Under the pieces are notes generated by a model that saw only the letters and a program-made list of their open reading frames with translations, was not told the origin of the DNA and searched no databases. 64,000 bases of DNA from DASQDN01 sp963833675 (GTDB lineage: Bacteria; Acidobacteriota; Terriglobia; Bryobacterales; Bryobacteraceae). Positions 17,490-26,829 of the stretch are shown piece by piece (the stretch's first letter is position 1; each line of letters starts with the position of its first letter). Both the position numbers and the translations under genes were made by a program. The stretch lies in contig CAWHYW010000004.1 of assembly GCA_963833675.1 (NCBI GenBank), forward strand, positions 1 to 64,000. Reading direction: 5' to 3'.

Positions 17490-18881
17490 TCACTTCGACC
17501 CGTCGTTTTCAGCCCAACCGATTACTTTCTGGGCTACTGCCTTTCCGAGCGCCACACCGGCAACATTATCGATTGGAAAGTGAATGCCACCCCAGATACG
17601 CGAATCCCCGGCCTCTTTGCCAACACTCCTGACGTAGTCTGCTTCGCGCGGGAACACGTAGGCTAAGATCTCAGTTCTTGATGTCGATATCGTTGAGTGG
17701 TTGGATGGATAGCTTGGGAAATTCGGCACGGTGAAAAGTGGTGTTATCCCTCGATCCAACTGGTGCGGACGTATATACCAGTAGGTAAACTTACCATCCT
17801 GACTTGCCGTCCACGAATCGTACAACGCGACTCCCATCAAAGCGTAAGCGCGGGCGGCTCGGGGCGGATTTTGATCGAGCTTGGTTTCAAACAATCGCTT
17901 GCTAGCGTAGGTCCAAAACCAGGTTTCCCTTCCTTCCGGACTTTGCCAGAAGAATGCCTTCTCAGTTGTATTAAACGTCCGGGTAAAATTTCTGACCTCG
18001 GCCGATTCCGCCACCATCTGCGGCGAATCGAAAGCCGGAGGTGTGGGCGGACGGAATTCACTGGCTGATGTGAGGACAAACGTCTTCCAGGTTGTTGCGG
18101 TCACGTTACCTGGATTGGTCCCAATCCACAGGCCCGGACCAACCGGCACGGTGCCGGTCCATACGGCATTCGAGTTATCCGCTTTGGCGCGCTCTATCAC
18201 ACGAGCCGCCACCTGACGCCCGAGTTCGAGACCGGCGGAGTAGTCGCTGGGATACTGCAAGCCGGCATAGAGACGCGAGCGCGCGGCTTCCTCTGCGAGC
18301 GCATTCAGTGAATCCGCTTCACTCGGAAAGAAGTAAGCAAGAACACCCGCCGCAGCAGCGGCAACAGCTGCATGCTCGGACGGATAAGACGGACTGTTAG
18401 GAGTCGGTAGCCGAGTGGCGAGGGAACGATCAACTTCGATCGGTCTCGGACGGTTGTAGGTGTACTTGGAATCCCATGCCGCAATTGTAGCGTCGTAAAT
18501 CGCTATCGCAAGGTACGGATACAGACGTAGCGAATTCACGGTTCCGAAGGTTTCCGCCAGTGAACGCTCGTTTACGTTCTCGATCCAGCGATATCCTGGT
18601 GATCCCGCATCCCAAAAATTCACCTGTTCGGCAATTCTCGGATCTTGCGCCGATACGACTGTCTTCAGCCATGCGATCTCATTCTGGGTTGTAGCAGCGT
18701 CGGGAGGTGGAGGAACTCGAAACTCGCGGCCGGATGAAATGACCCATGTCTTCCAATTTCCGGCGTTCGGTTCTATTTTTCGGCTGGGATCTTGTGCGAA
18801 AGCAGACTCGACATTGAATGTGACGCAGTATCCCACGAGCGCTATCAATATCACTCGAGATAATGTTGTTGAAGCTTGCAT
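17490..18881 (-). CDS. Vanadium haloperoxidase/PAP2-like protein with two tandem active-site modules
   Basis: Exported protein (463 aa; signal peptide to about Ala29) made of two homologous halves, each opening with a WKTxVxxSxxEFRxP segment (43-57 and 265-279). The C-terminal half has the full PAP2/vanadate motif: K364-x6-RP, PSNH (392-395), SR-x5-H434-x3-D438. The N-terminal half has K139-x6-RP and PSEH (167-170), but the catalytic His is Gln209 in SRLYAGLQYPSD. Thus one site looks active and one degenerate. The family covers vanadium chloroperoxidases and acid phosphatases; which reaction occurs cannot be decided here. Confidence 0.8.
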   Translation of the reverse strand: MQASTTLSRVILIALVGYCVTFNVESAFAQDPSRKIEPNAGNWKTWVISSGREFRVPPPPDAATTQNEIAWLKTVVSAQDPRIAEQVNFWDAGSPGYRWIENVNERSLAETFGTVNSLRLYPYLAIAIYDATIAAWDSKYTYNRPRPIEVDRSLATRLPTPNSPSYPSEHAAVAAAAAGVLAYFFPSEADSLNALAEEAARSRLYAGLQYPSDYSAGLELGRQVAARVIERAKADNSNAVWTGTVPVGPGLWIGTNPGNVTATTWKTFVLTSASEFRPPTPPAFDSPQMVAESAEVRNFTRTFNTTEKAFFWQSPEGRETWFWTYASKRLFETKLDQNPPRAARAYALMGVALYDSWTASQDGKFTYWYIRPHQLDRGITPLFTVPNFPSYPSNHSTISTSRTEILAYVFPREADYVRSVGKEAGDSRIWGGIHFPIDNVAGVALGKAVAQKVIGWAENDGSK

Positions 18882-19105
18882 ATTCCTTCTCCCGTGTATT
18901 TGCCGAGGAGTGAACCTTCGACCACCACCTCGGCCGACGTTCGGAACAGCAATGCCCGGAGCATAGACCTAAAGACACATGCGCGCTTAAATGCGTGCAC
19001 TCATCCGTTTTTGTACTCCGTTCAGATAGGGGAAAAGAGTACCACTCGATATTTACAAAAGTCAATGATTTTCTGCAGATGTAATACTCGACATAGGGAT
19101 CAGTT

Positions 19106-19462
19106 ATGCATATCCGAATGGCTTTCGTCGCGGGAGTCCTGTTCGCCTCAGCCGTCTTTTCCCAAGGCCGAAGGGGTGGCGCGCGGCCCAACAACTCCGC
19201 CGGATCGCCCGATGCAATAGAAACGGCCGTGGTTCACTTTGAAGGAGTATTGCGCAACCTCGGCAAGAAGAGCGTTCGCATTGATCTCGATGACGGCCAG
19301 AGTCTGGTGTTTCGCCGATCAAAAAATACTTTGTTCGTACCCGCAAAAGATCATTCCGAAATCGAAACCGGCGCCAAGGTTCAGGTCGAAGCTCATAAGG
19401 ACAAGGTTGGCGATCTCGACGCGGTTCGCATATGCGAGGGGACATGTCCGAGTGGCAGTTAA
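19106..19462 (+). CDS. Small secreted protein of unknown function
   Basis: 118 aa with a signal peptide (MAFVAGVLFASAVFSQG). A Gly/Arg/Asn-rich linker is followed by a compact beta-rich domain (VVHFEGVLRNLGKKSVRIDL to KVQVEAHKDKVGDLDAVRI) with two C-terminal cysteines (CEGTC). The domain resembles small OB-like DUF5666-type folds, but no family is claimed. Its stop overlaps the stop of the convergent epimerase gene by 4 nt. Confidence 0.6.
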   Translation: MHIRMAFVAGVLFASAVFSQGRRGGARPNNSAGSPDAIETAVVHFEGVLRNLGKKSVRIDLDDGQSLVFRRSKNTLFVPAKDHSEIETGAKVQVEAHKDKVGDLDAVRICEGTCPSGS

Positions 19463-20637
19463 AGGCCGAAGCCGGATCTCTCATTCCACTTCGAAAGTAG
19501 AATCAGTGTGCGGGGAAGGTGGAAGGGATCTTTCACCGGTAACGCAACCACATCGGTTACCGGACCGCCTTCGCGGTTCAGCCGCTGCTGCCACTCTCCT
19601 CCTGCGATTGGGAAGTGAGCGTAAGTCCAATCATGAATCCGCTCGAACCAGGTTGCAAGTTGCTCGTCGGGCTCGAGGGACCATAGAAGTGGAAGCGCAT
19701 AAAGCGCCTCTGTATGAGGCCACCAGAGTTTTTTGTCGCCATGAGGAAAGTGCGGCGTGCCTCCTTTCAAGTCCCGGTTCAGCAGCAGCCCACCGTACTC
19801 GGAATCCCACCCATATTCGACGTGCCGCAGCGTAATCTCACAGATCATCGGAAGCAAATCGTGTCGCCCGATGCGAAGGGCAAAATGGGCCACGAACCAC
19901 ATCGCCTCAATCGCGTGACCGGGTACAACGAGCGTGCCCTCCGAAGCAGGAAGCGTTCGACACTCCCGGTCCAGGAACTCAACTATGAGTCCTGAATCCG
20001 GCTGCAGGAATTTTTCCAACAGCCGCTCCATTGCTCCGGCCGCAATTGCATCGATCTCCGGCGAACCGCGCAACGTGATGGACAATTCGTTGGCCGTTTC
20101 GACCAGCATCATATGTACGCCATGCGCTCGCAATCCCGGTCGCATAGAGTAAGGAGCAATCTCAGTGAAGTCCGGGTCCTCCACTCGTGCACAGATCTTC
20201 TCGAAGGTGGAAACCGCAACTTCTAACGCTTCCTGATCTCCGGACAGTCGATAATACTCGCTCAGCCCGTAAACGGCGAAGCAGTCCGCAAACACGCTGA
20301 TAGGACCTTCGACCGGGTCCCCTTCCCTTGTCAGCCTGTAAAACCACTTTCCATCCTGATTGCGTCCATGGCGTAACAGGAATTGCGCGGTGTGCTCCGC
20401 TGCTTCTGAAAAATGAGGCTCGGGAGTAAGGCGATTGTAGGCTGCGCTCAATACCCAGAGCCACCGCGCCTGCGACCAGACGAACTTGTCCGTACCCAAC
20501 CGTGCGCCGGACTCGGAAAGCATGGACAACACGCCTCCGTACTCGGAATCGACTCCGAATTGGAACCACCAAGGCAGTACTTGCTCCAGCAGTTCGTTTC
20601 GTGAAGCATCAGCTACTTTCTTGAGGTCGATTGGCAT
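19459..20637 (-). CDS. AGE-family (N-acylglucosamine 2-epimerase-like) sugar isomerase
   Basis: (alpha/alpha)6-barrel sugar epimerase/isomerase, 392 aa. Family strings: DSEYGGVLSML, WSQARWLWVLSAAYNRL, GHAIEAMWFVAHFA with a catalytic-type His, and LWWPHTEALYALPLL. Substrates in the family include N-acylglucosamine, cellobiose and mannose; the exact one is unknown. It is the last gene of a leftward run after lipA (24-nt gap). Confidence 0.88.
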   Translation of the reverse strand: MPIDLKKVADASRNELLEQVLPWWFQFGVDSEYGGVLSMLSESGARLGTDKFVWSQARWLWVLSAAYNRLTPEPHFSEAAEHTAQFLLRHGRNQDGKWFYRLTREGDPVEGPISVFADCFAVYGLSEYYRLSGDQEALEVAVSTFEKICARVEDPDFTEIAPYSMRPGLRAHGVHMMLVETANELSITLRGSPEIDAIAAGAMERLLEKFLQPDSGLIVEFLDRECRTLPASEGTLVVPGHAIEAMWFVAHFALRIGRHDLLPMICEITLRHVEYGWDSEYGGLLLNRDLKGGTPHFPHGDKKLWWPHTEALYALPLLWSLEPDEQLATWFERIHDWTYAHFPIAGGEWQQRLNREGGPVTDVVALPVKDPFHLPRTLILLSKWNERSGFGL

Positions 20638-20661
20638 GAGGAGATGACGACTCGAGTGAGT

Positions 20662-21540
20662 CTACAACGCTCCGTCAGCGTGGTAGGAACTGCGCACCAG
20701 GGGACCTGCTTCGACGTGCGCAAAACCCATTCTTATGCCCTCGCTGCGAAGTTCTGCAAATTCCTGCACCGGAACGTACCGAACGATCGGCAGATGTTTC
20801 TGCGAGGGCCGCAGATATTGCCCCAATGTGAGTATGTCCACGTTGTGCGCGTGCAGATCGCGCATCACCGAGAGCGCTTCTCCATTCGTCTCTCCCAGCC
20901 CAAGCATTAAACCCGACTTGGTAGGAATATTCGGCCTTAGTTGTTTCGCGTAGGCAAGCATGTGTAGCGACCGCTCATAACGCGCTCCGAGCCGAACCTG
21001 CCGATACAGCCTTGGTACCGTCTCAATATTGTGATTCAAAACATCGGGAGCAGCCTCCATCACGATCTCCATCGCTGATTCCGAGCCCTGAAAATCAGGC
21101 ACCAATACTTCGACACGACATCCGGGTATGCGGTCCCGAATGGCGCGAATCGTCATGGCAAACAACTCGGCGCCGCCATCCTTACGATCGTCGCGATTGA
21201 CACTGGTGATTACTGCATACCGTAGCCCGAGTGTTGCGCAAGCTTCCGCTACACGCCGGGGTTCATCGTAATCGGTCTCGAGGGGAGCGCCTTTCTGAAC
21301 GGCGCAGAAACCGCACCGGCGCGTACACACATTGCCGAGAATCATGAATGTGGCCGTCCGGCGATTCCAGCATTCGCCGACATTCGGACAGGCAGCGCTC
21401 TCGCAGACTGTATGCAATTTGAGGTCGGTGACAAGCTGTTTCAGCTCGCGATAATTTTCACCTACGGGAGCCGGCGCGCGCAGCCACGACGGACGTTGAA
21501 GCTTCGGCGCTTCCCACTTCGGCGCAATAGATACTAGCAC
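20662..21540 (-). CDS. lipA: Lipoyl synthase
   Basis: Radical-SAM enzyme that inserts two sulfurs into octanoyl groups on lipoyl domains (292 aa). The auxiliary [4Fe-4S] cysteines are in CESAACPNVGEC, the radical-SAM triad is CTRRCGFC, and the auxiliary-cluster serine is in RSSYHA near the C-terminus. Other conserved strings: VITSVNRDD and LNHNIETVPRLY. It starts 6 nt after the ftcD-like gene ends, an unusual partner; no lipB is seen in the window. Confidence 0.96.
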   Translation of the reverse strand: MLVSIAPKWEAPKLQRPSWLRAPAPVGENYRELKQLVTDLKLHTVCESAACPNVGECWNRRTATFMILGNVCTRRCGFCAVQKGAPLETDYDEPRRVAEACATLGLRYAVITSVNRDDRKDGGAELFAMTIRAIRDRIPGCRVEVLVPDFQGSESAMEIVMEAAPDVLNHNIETVPRLYRQVRLGARYERSLHMLAYAKQLRPNIPTKSGLMLGLGETNGEALSVMRDLHAHNVDILTLGQYLRPSQKHLPIVRYVPVQEFAELRSEGIRMGFAHVEAGPLVRSSYHADGAL

Positions 21541-21546
21541 TGTCCT

Positions 21547-22893
21547 TTATTTTAACGTCTCGAGTCTGGCCTCAAGCGAAGATTTGTAGGAAGCAGCGTT
21601 GATAAGCGGCAAAGCTGCCCTCACCGCCGCGATTGCGCCAGACTTTGCAGACAAAGCCAGACCCATCGCAGTGGTGAGATCTGAGAGGCATTGCTGTGGA
21701 CAGTCCTTCGTCGCGAGCCGAAGATCTTCATGCAAGGAACGCACACGCTCCGCGATCGACAACGCCTCTTCCGCATTTTTCAGCGGATCGTGAGTGGCCG
21801 CAGGGCGATCTGAGGCTCTTCTAAGAAACATTCTGTGATCTAAGAACTTTTGCGGGTCGCTGTTCATAAGTCGCAACGTGAGCACGCCTAAAGCGGCTGC
21901 CATTGCGCCCGCCAGAGCTGGCACGTTTCCGCCTGCGGCCCGCGACGGATCTGAAAGTTGATCCAAAACATCGTCGATCGAGTACGGCAGAGCTTCCGCA
22001 AGGCGATTCTCCAGCACAAGATCCGGCGAGAAATTCTCACACTGCAGATAGTGATTTGCCGCCCTCTCGAGCGCCGCCTTCGGGATCAGCCCGATAATCT
22101 CGCTTCCTGCGATGCGCACGCCCGCTGCTTCGGCCTGCTCGCGGACCGCATCGAAGACAACATGGACCGGTGTGGTCCGGAAATCCGTCAGATTCATCGA
22201 TACCTGACTCTGCTTCCTACTCAACAGATACACGCCGAGAGCTTTGACGCCCGGAAATCCCCCGGACGATGCGCGAATCTTCTTGGCAATTTTCATCGCC
22301 ACACACACCTCCTCGGTATCCAGGTTGATGTTGTAAGCGATAAGAAACGGCCGCGCTCCCACAACTGTGGCTCCCGCGCTGACGTGGAGTTCGGGACCGC
22401 CGACATCAGGCCGCCGATCAGGATCGACTGCAGCCAGATCCCGCGCGGTTTCGAATTGCCCGCGACGTATATATTCCAGACGCACTCGTTCGGGCCGGCG
22501 CGCCGCCTTCTCGTAAAAATACACCGGAATACCCAAACGCCGCCAGATCTGCTCACCGACAGTGTGGGCAAGATCAACGCACTCGTCCATGCTGACGCCT
22601 TCCACAGGCACGAAAGGCAGAACATCCGTCGCGCCAATGCGAGGGTGCACGCCTGTATGCTTTCGTAAATCAATCGACTCCGCAGCTTTCGCTACGGCCC
22701 GCAAGGCGGCCTCACTCACGGCAGAAGGAGATCCGGCAAAGGTGATCACAGATCGATTGTGATCGGCATCCATCGTCGTCCCCAGAATCGCGACTCCGGG
22801 ACAACCCGTAATTGCGTCGGCAATGCCGGCGACAAGTTCCCTATCGCGTCCTTCTGAGAAATTTGGGACACACTCGATTAGTCGGCGGCGCAC
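21547..22893 (-). CDS. ftcD: Glutamate formimidoyltransferase-formimidoyl-THF cyclodeaminase fusion
   Basis: Last steps of histidine degradation: transfers the formimino group from N-formimidoyl-glutamate to tetrahydrofolate and releases ammonia. The formiminotransferase part (1 to about 300) starts RRRLIECVPNFSEGRD and has HTGVHPRIGATDVLPFVP. The C-terminal cyclodeaminase (from about 310) has SDPSRAAGGNVPALAGAMAAAL and is a little short compared with mammalian FTCD (448 aa in total against about 540). The GTG at 22893 is chosen because the family begins there and GGAAGG precedes it; the frame stays open further upstream into hutI. Overlaps hutI by 16 nt. Confidence 0.9.
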   Translation of the reverse strand: MRRRLIECVPNFSEGRDRELVAGIADAITGCPGVAILGTTMDADHNRSVITFAGSPSAVSEAALRAVAKAAESIDLRKHTGVHPRIGATDVLPFVPVEGVSMDECVDLAHTVGEQIWRRLGIPVYFYEKAARRPERVRLEYIRRGQFETARDLAAVDPDRRPDVGGPELHVSAGATVVGARPFLIAYNINLDTEEVCVAMKIAKKIRASSGGFPGVKALGVYLLSRKQSQVSMNLTDFRTTPVHVVFDAVREQAEAAGVRIAGSEIIGLIPKAALERAANHYLQCENFSPDLVLENRLAEALPYSIDDVLDQLSDPSRAAGGNVPALAGAMAAALGVLTLRLMNSDPQKFLDHRMFLRRASDRPAATHDPLKNAEEALSIAERVRSLHEDLRLATKDCPQQCLSDLTTAMGLALSAKSGAIAAVRAALPLINAASYKSSLEARLETLK

Positions 22894-24152
22894 GTGACCG
22901 CGCCTTCCTGGAAAACAACCTGCCCCTTGCGCATTGTCAGGGAGACCAGATTGACGCCGAATTGATAGGGAATCTCGCGAAAATCCGACACCCCCAGCAT
23001 TATAAGATCCGCTTCCTTGCCGAACTCGAGTGACCCCAGTTGCGTAGCGCGCGCTACGGCGTGCGCGCCATTGATAGTTGCCGCGGTAATCGCTTCCTCC
23101 GGAGTAAGTCCCATGTGCGTACAAGCCAAGGCAATGACGGTCAACATGCTGTAGGTTGATGAAATGGGTGGGTGGTAGCAGGAGGCCAGAGCAATGGCAG
23201 CGCCTTTATCGATCAACTGACGCGCCGGAGCGAAACGTGACGCATATCCCTGATAAACAGGACCGGGCATCACTACGCCGATCGTGTGTGACCGCCCAAG
23301 CACAATCGCATCCGCTTCGTCCGCATGATTCAACCCATCCACACTCACGGCGCCCATTTCGACGCCCATACGCACCGAGCCCATGCGTGTTGTGTTCTCA
23401 GCGTGAAGCTTGATTGCAAATCCGAGCCGCCGGGCCGCAAGCAGGAGTTCGTTAGTCTGCGCCAGATTGAAACCCGCCGGATCGCAATAAAGATCGGCGA
23501 ACTGAGCAGTCTTTCTCTGCTTTACCTTTGGCAGAAGATGGTCTCTGATCCATTCGACGTGCGCGTTCGGAGAGCCGGAAAATTCGGCGGCCGCCGTGTG
23601 CGGCGCCATGAAGGTGGACGCGACGTTAATTCCGGCCTGGCTGAGATGGGAGATGGCGCGCAGTATCTTCAACTCACCCGTTTCGTCCAGGCCGTAACCG
23701 CTCTTGACTTCGACCGTAGTCGTTCCATGGCGCAAGAATCCTTGGAGCAGTTTTTTTGCCTGGTGCTCCAACGCCGACGCGGATGAGCGGCGGACGTACT
23801 CGATGTTAAATTGCATCGCCTTGCGGCCCAGCGTCGAGTCGCTTACCCCCGCTGTACGGTACTCGGAGACTCGCGGTGAGGCGGCGATCAGGTGGGTGTG
23901 GCTGTCCACGAAACCCGGCATCACGACGCGACCGGATGCATTGATCTCCTCAGCCGATCTGGCGCCTGCCAGGTTCTCTATACGCCGGCTTGGACCGACG
24001 TTTGAGATGACCCCATCGGTGATCAGAAGCGCCCCATCTTCGATCACTCCCAGCTCGCGCATCGAACTGCCTCTCCTCGGGCCAGTTTGACCGTGAAGTG
24101 TGAGCAGTTGTCGGGCTCCTCTGATCAGGACCGTGCGTCCCATAGTCGACAA
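22878..24152 (-). CDS. hutI: Imidazolonepropionase
   Basis: Amidohydrolase converting imidazolone-5-propionate to N-formimidoyl-glutamate (424 aa). Metal ligands and signature strings: GFVDSHTHLIAASPR, TTTVEVKSGYGLD, FAIKLHAENT and the LASCYHPPISS segment. First gene of the leftward hutI-ftcD-lipA-epimerase run. hutH and hutU are not in the window. A TATAAT-like element (24185-24190, complement) lies about 35 nt upstream. Confidence 0.95.
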   Translation of the reverse strand: MSTMGRTVLIRGARQLLTLHGQTGPRRGSSMRELGVIEDGALLITDGVISNVGPSRRIENLAGARSAEEINASGRVVMPGFVDSHTHLIAASPRVSEYRTAGVSDSTLGRKAMQFNIEYVRRSSASALEHQAKKLLQGFLRHGTTTVEVKSGYGLDETGELKILRAISHLSQAGINVASTFMAPHTAAAEFSGSPNAHVEWIRDHLLPKVKQRKTAQFADLYCDPAGFNLAQTNELLLAARRLGFAIKLHAENTTRMGSVRMGVEMGAVSVDGLNHADEADAIVLGRSHTIGVVMPGPVYQGYASRFAPARQLIDKGAAIALASCYHPPISSTYSMLTVIALACTHMGLTPEEAITAATINGAHAVARATQLGSLEFGKEADLIMLGVSDFREIPYQFGVNLVSLTMRKGQVVFQEGAVTCAAD

Positions 24153-24461
24153 TGAACCTGAGAAACTCCACGGTTCGTATGCCGATTATAATCACAGGAG
24201 CCGTCTGTTTAGCGTCGATTTTCAGTGAATTTGTTTCTTTTTTATCACTTTAGAACTACCGGTAAGCCGTTATTAGATGTGCGATGGTGCAGCAATGCTT
24301 ACAGTTAACTTGCGTTGAACACCGAGGGTAGGCGTCTAACAGGCGAAGGTTTGTTCATAGCGTCGGCGCCGGTCGGATAATATCGACATTTTATACCCGG
24401 CGCTCTCTCCCCCCAAGGCGCTCCGGAACTTTTCAAATCGAGTCCGGAGCGCCGCGTTTAA
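24153..24461. other. 309-nt intergenic region, no gene seen
   Basis: Holds the presumed hutI promoter (TATAAT complement at 24185-24190) on the right side of hutI and an 11-bp perfect inverted repeat at 24417-24453. A T-rich stretch lies near 24228-24250. No open frame with a ribosome site or RNA gene signature was found. Confidence 0.5.
24417..24453 (-). terminator. Perfect inverted repeat, possible terminator of the ADP-ribosylglycohydrolase-like gene
   Basis: GGCGCTCCGGA (24417-24427) and TCCGGAGCGCC (24443-24453) form an 11-bp stem with a 15-nt loop, 8 nt after the stop of the leftward gene. No clear T-tract follows on that strand, so it may act as a 3' stabiliser rather than a classical terminator. 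Confidence 0.45.
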
Positions 24462-26000
24462 TTAACGAAAAGGTACTAAACTTTGGATGGCAATTTCGGA
24501 TCCGCGAGAAGCGCCGTACGGCTCTCCTAAGACTGCAATGCGAAGAGTGTGCCTACCGGGTTTCATACGAAAGGCGTGCCATACGGATTCCCCATTCTTG
24601 CGCGCAGCTTCATCCGGATATACATCTACGGTACGATCCAGTTTCCCGTCCAGATAGACACTCGCTTTGCCGCCTGTGGGCAAATAGGGACCCACTAGAA
24701 TCGCCCCGGTTCCTTCAAACTCTATGCTCGCTTCTGAGCCCTTCACGTCGCTTGATTTTACGTCCTTCTCGATTTTCCAGTCTCCGTTCCATTTCCAGCG
24801 CGGGTCCTCGATATTGATGCGCTCGACCGGCGAGCCATAATCGTCCCATACGTCCAGCTTGGCCGGTTTCGCTTGCTGCGCTGCGATCGTCAGGCTGTCG
24901 CCGCTTCGTTTCCCGCCAGTGTTCTCCACCAGCGCTACAGCTCGCTTTACGGTGCTGTCCACAATGGTGTGAAACGTGAAATCGGTATATCGAAATTTCT
25001 GATCCGCGATGGTGGGAATGCCACTCTTCCACTCTTCCGGAATACGCTTATAACCCAGCATTGTCCCGAGCACACCGCAGGCGTTTGACGGATTGCAATC
25101 TGAGTCCTGCCCGGATCGCGTCGAGATCTCCATCGTCTTCCAAAAGTCGCCGCCGCCGTACAGCAAGCCGAGCGCGACGTAAGCCCCATTCAATTTCGCG
25201 TCGATATTGAACGGAGCCATTGCGCCATCCGGACAGGGCTCACGGCCATTCCATTTCTTCTCGATCAGTCCCCAAGTTATTTTCCAGTCGGGATTTTCCT
25301 TCGACCAGGTTAGGACATCGGAGATCGTCATCGCATAGGGGCTCCTCGGAGGAAGGCACGCGAGTCCAGCCTCAACCACTTTGCGCGGGTCTTTTTCAAA
25401 GAACGCAGCCGAATACATGCAGGAGACGAATACGCCACCGTAGATTCCATCGCCGTAATTCATCACGCGGCCCGCGCGAAGAGCAAGATCACTGGCCGAT
25501 CGTGGCAAAGCCGGAGCCATCAGTCCAATGAAATCGGCTTCGATTTGGAAATCGATATCATTAGCATGCGCGTTATATCTTGGAGTGCCGGCCAAAGCCG
25601 CGGGTACACCGCGCTTTAAGGCGCGCCGGGATGCCAGATTCGCATGCCATAACGCATATTGCGCATCGCGGAACATCGCGCCAAAGTCTTCGGTCGTGGC
25701 ATTTAGACCTTTATCGTCGAGCACTTTGGCAAATGTCATGTCGACGTAAAGGTCGTCCTGATTAAGCGAGTTGGTGATGCGTTCCGGCTTCCATTCCGGC
25801 AGCGCGCCTTCGATGATTTTCTCCCTGTACCGAAATTCGGTTGGCGCGCCGAAGCTCACTCCGATCATTTGACCCGCCCAACCGCCTTCGACTTTGTCAC
25901 GCAATTCGTCAATGGAGATCGTTTTGGTTGTAGTCTTCGATGCGCCGGCCAGCAGCGCGATCATTGCTGGAATACACAACCCGACCAGTAAATTCCGCAT
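24462..26000 (-). CDS. Exported ADP-ribosylglycohydrolase-family protein
   Basis: 512 aa with a signal peptide (LLVGLCIPAMIALLAGAS). The N-terminal about 350 residues follow the ADP-ribosylglycohydrolase fold: GGWAGQMIGVSFGAPTEF, NQDDLYVDMTFAKVL, NDIDFQIEADFIGL and the metal-binding GQDSDCNPSNACG. The last about 130 residues look like a beta-sandwich. Secreted members may act on glycosides or ADP-ribosyl groups outside the cytoplasm; substrate is unknown. Monocistronic. Confidence 0.82.
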   Translation of the reverse strand: MRNLLVGLCIPAMIALLAGASKTTTKTISIDELRDKVEGGWAGQMIGVSFGAPTEFRYREKIIEGALPEWKPERITNSLNQDDLYVDMTFAKVLDDKGLNATTEDFGAMFRDAQYALWHANLASRRALKRGVPAALAGTPRYNAHANDIDFQIEADFIGLMAPALPRSASDLALRAGRVMNYGDGIYGGVFVSCMYSAAFFEKDPRKVVEAGLACLPPRSPYAMTISDVLTWSKENPDWKITWGLIEKKWNGREPCPDGAMAPFNIDAKLNGAYVALGLLYGGGDFWKTMEISTRSGQDSDCNPSNACGVLGTMLGYKRIPEEWKSGIPTIADQKFRYTDFTFHTIVDSTVKRAVALVENTGGKRSGDSLTIAAQQAKPAKLDVWDDYGSPVERINIEDPRWKWNGDWKIEKDVKSSDVKGSEASIEFEGTGAILVGPYLPTGGKASVYLDGKLDRTVDVYPDEAARKNGESVWHAFRMKPGRHTLRIAVLGEPYGASRGSEIAIQSLVPFR

Positions 26001-26085
26001 AGTTCCGCCTATAGACTATTCAAGCAGGTCACGCCTCGGCAGGTGGGAAATAGTCTTTTAGATTCTCTAGACCTCGGGCAGTATT

Positions 26086-26817
26086 TCAGGCGCCGCGCTT
26101 TAGTTGGATGATTCCGTTTACCGTGTTGAGAACGAGTCTTCCCCCGCCTGCAGCGCCGATTCTGCCATTAACTTCGTGGTCGGTGACTTTGCCTTTTGCG
26201 TTGAAGTCCGTAAGGATCTTGCCGTTCTTCGTGGCGGCCTGCAACGCGGCATTGGCGCACGGCGGAAGCACGAGTCGAATTCCGCCATTGACTGTCGACA
26301 ATTCAGGAGGCTTCGACCAGAAGGGTTTGAGTAATGCCGCATCGATTGAGCCGTTCACCGTTTTCGCTCTAAGAGTGCCGGTGGTAGAAACGCGCACTTG
26401 ACCATTGATCGTCGAAGCCTGCACATCGCTCTTGAGCGATTCAACCTCGACTCCACCGTTCACCGTGCTGCCGAGGAAGTCGACGCCTTCCGGAACACGG
26501 ACCACAAAATCGACTCGCGCGCCGGGACCGCTGTCACCCGGCGCTCGACAAACCTTCTCCCCGGGAAAAACGCTGCACACCGTGACACCGTTCTCCTGCT
26601 GCATCATATGTACTTGCACCGATAACGCGCGATCGGGACTATCCACCGTTGCCAGTACCTCGACCTCACCGGATGTCGAGGGCACCGCGCGGACATTTCC
26701 GTTAATCCCGCGAATCTCGATAAATGACCCGCGAGCCACCGGCCCGTGCCATTCGAAATCGCGATCCTGAGCGCTTAAGAGCAGTGATCCGAGGGCGATC
26801 ATCAGAACGGTGTGCAT
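26086..26817 (-). CDS. Secreted DUF4097-like beta-helix protein
   Basis: 243 aa with a signal peptide (MIALGSLLLSAQ) and repeated short beta turns built on a V/I-NG pattern (RGINGNV, STVNGGVEVESL, STINGQVRVSTTG, KTVNGSID, STVNGGIRLV, NTVNGIIQL), typical of DUF4097 putative adhesin domains. It directly follows the two ABC ATPase genes (12-nt gap), so it is probably co-expressed with the export cluster. Function unknown. Confidence 0.75.
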   Translation of the reverse strand: MHTVLMIALGSLLLSAQDRDFEWHGPVARGSFIEIRGINGNVRAVPSTSGEVEVLATVDSPDRALSVQVHMMQQENGVTVCSVFPGEKVCRAPGDSGPGARVDFVVRVPEGVDFLGSTVNGGVEVESLKSDVQASTINGQVRVSTTGTLRAKTVNGSIDAALLKPFWSKPPELSTVNGGIRLVLPPCANAALQAATKNGKILTDFNAKGKVTDHEVNGRIGAAGGGRLVLNTVNGIIQLKRGA

Positions 26818-26829
26818 CGACTTGTCTCC

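Noticed and set aside
22894..23124. N-terminal extension of the formimidoyltransferase
   Set aside because: It lies entirely within hutI in another frame and does not resemble the family; GTG 22893 with GGAAGG fits better.
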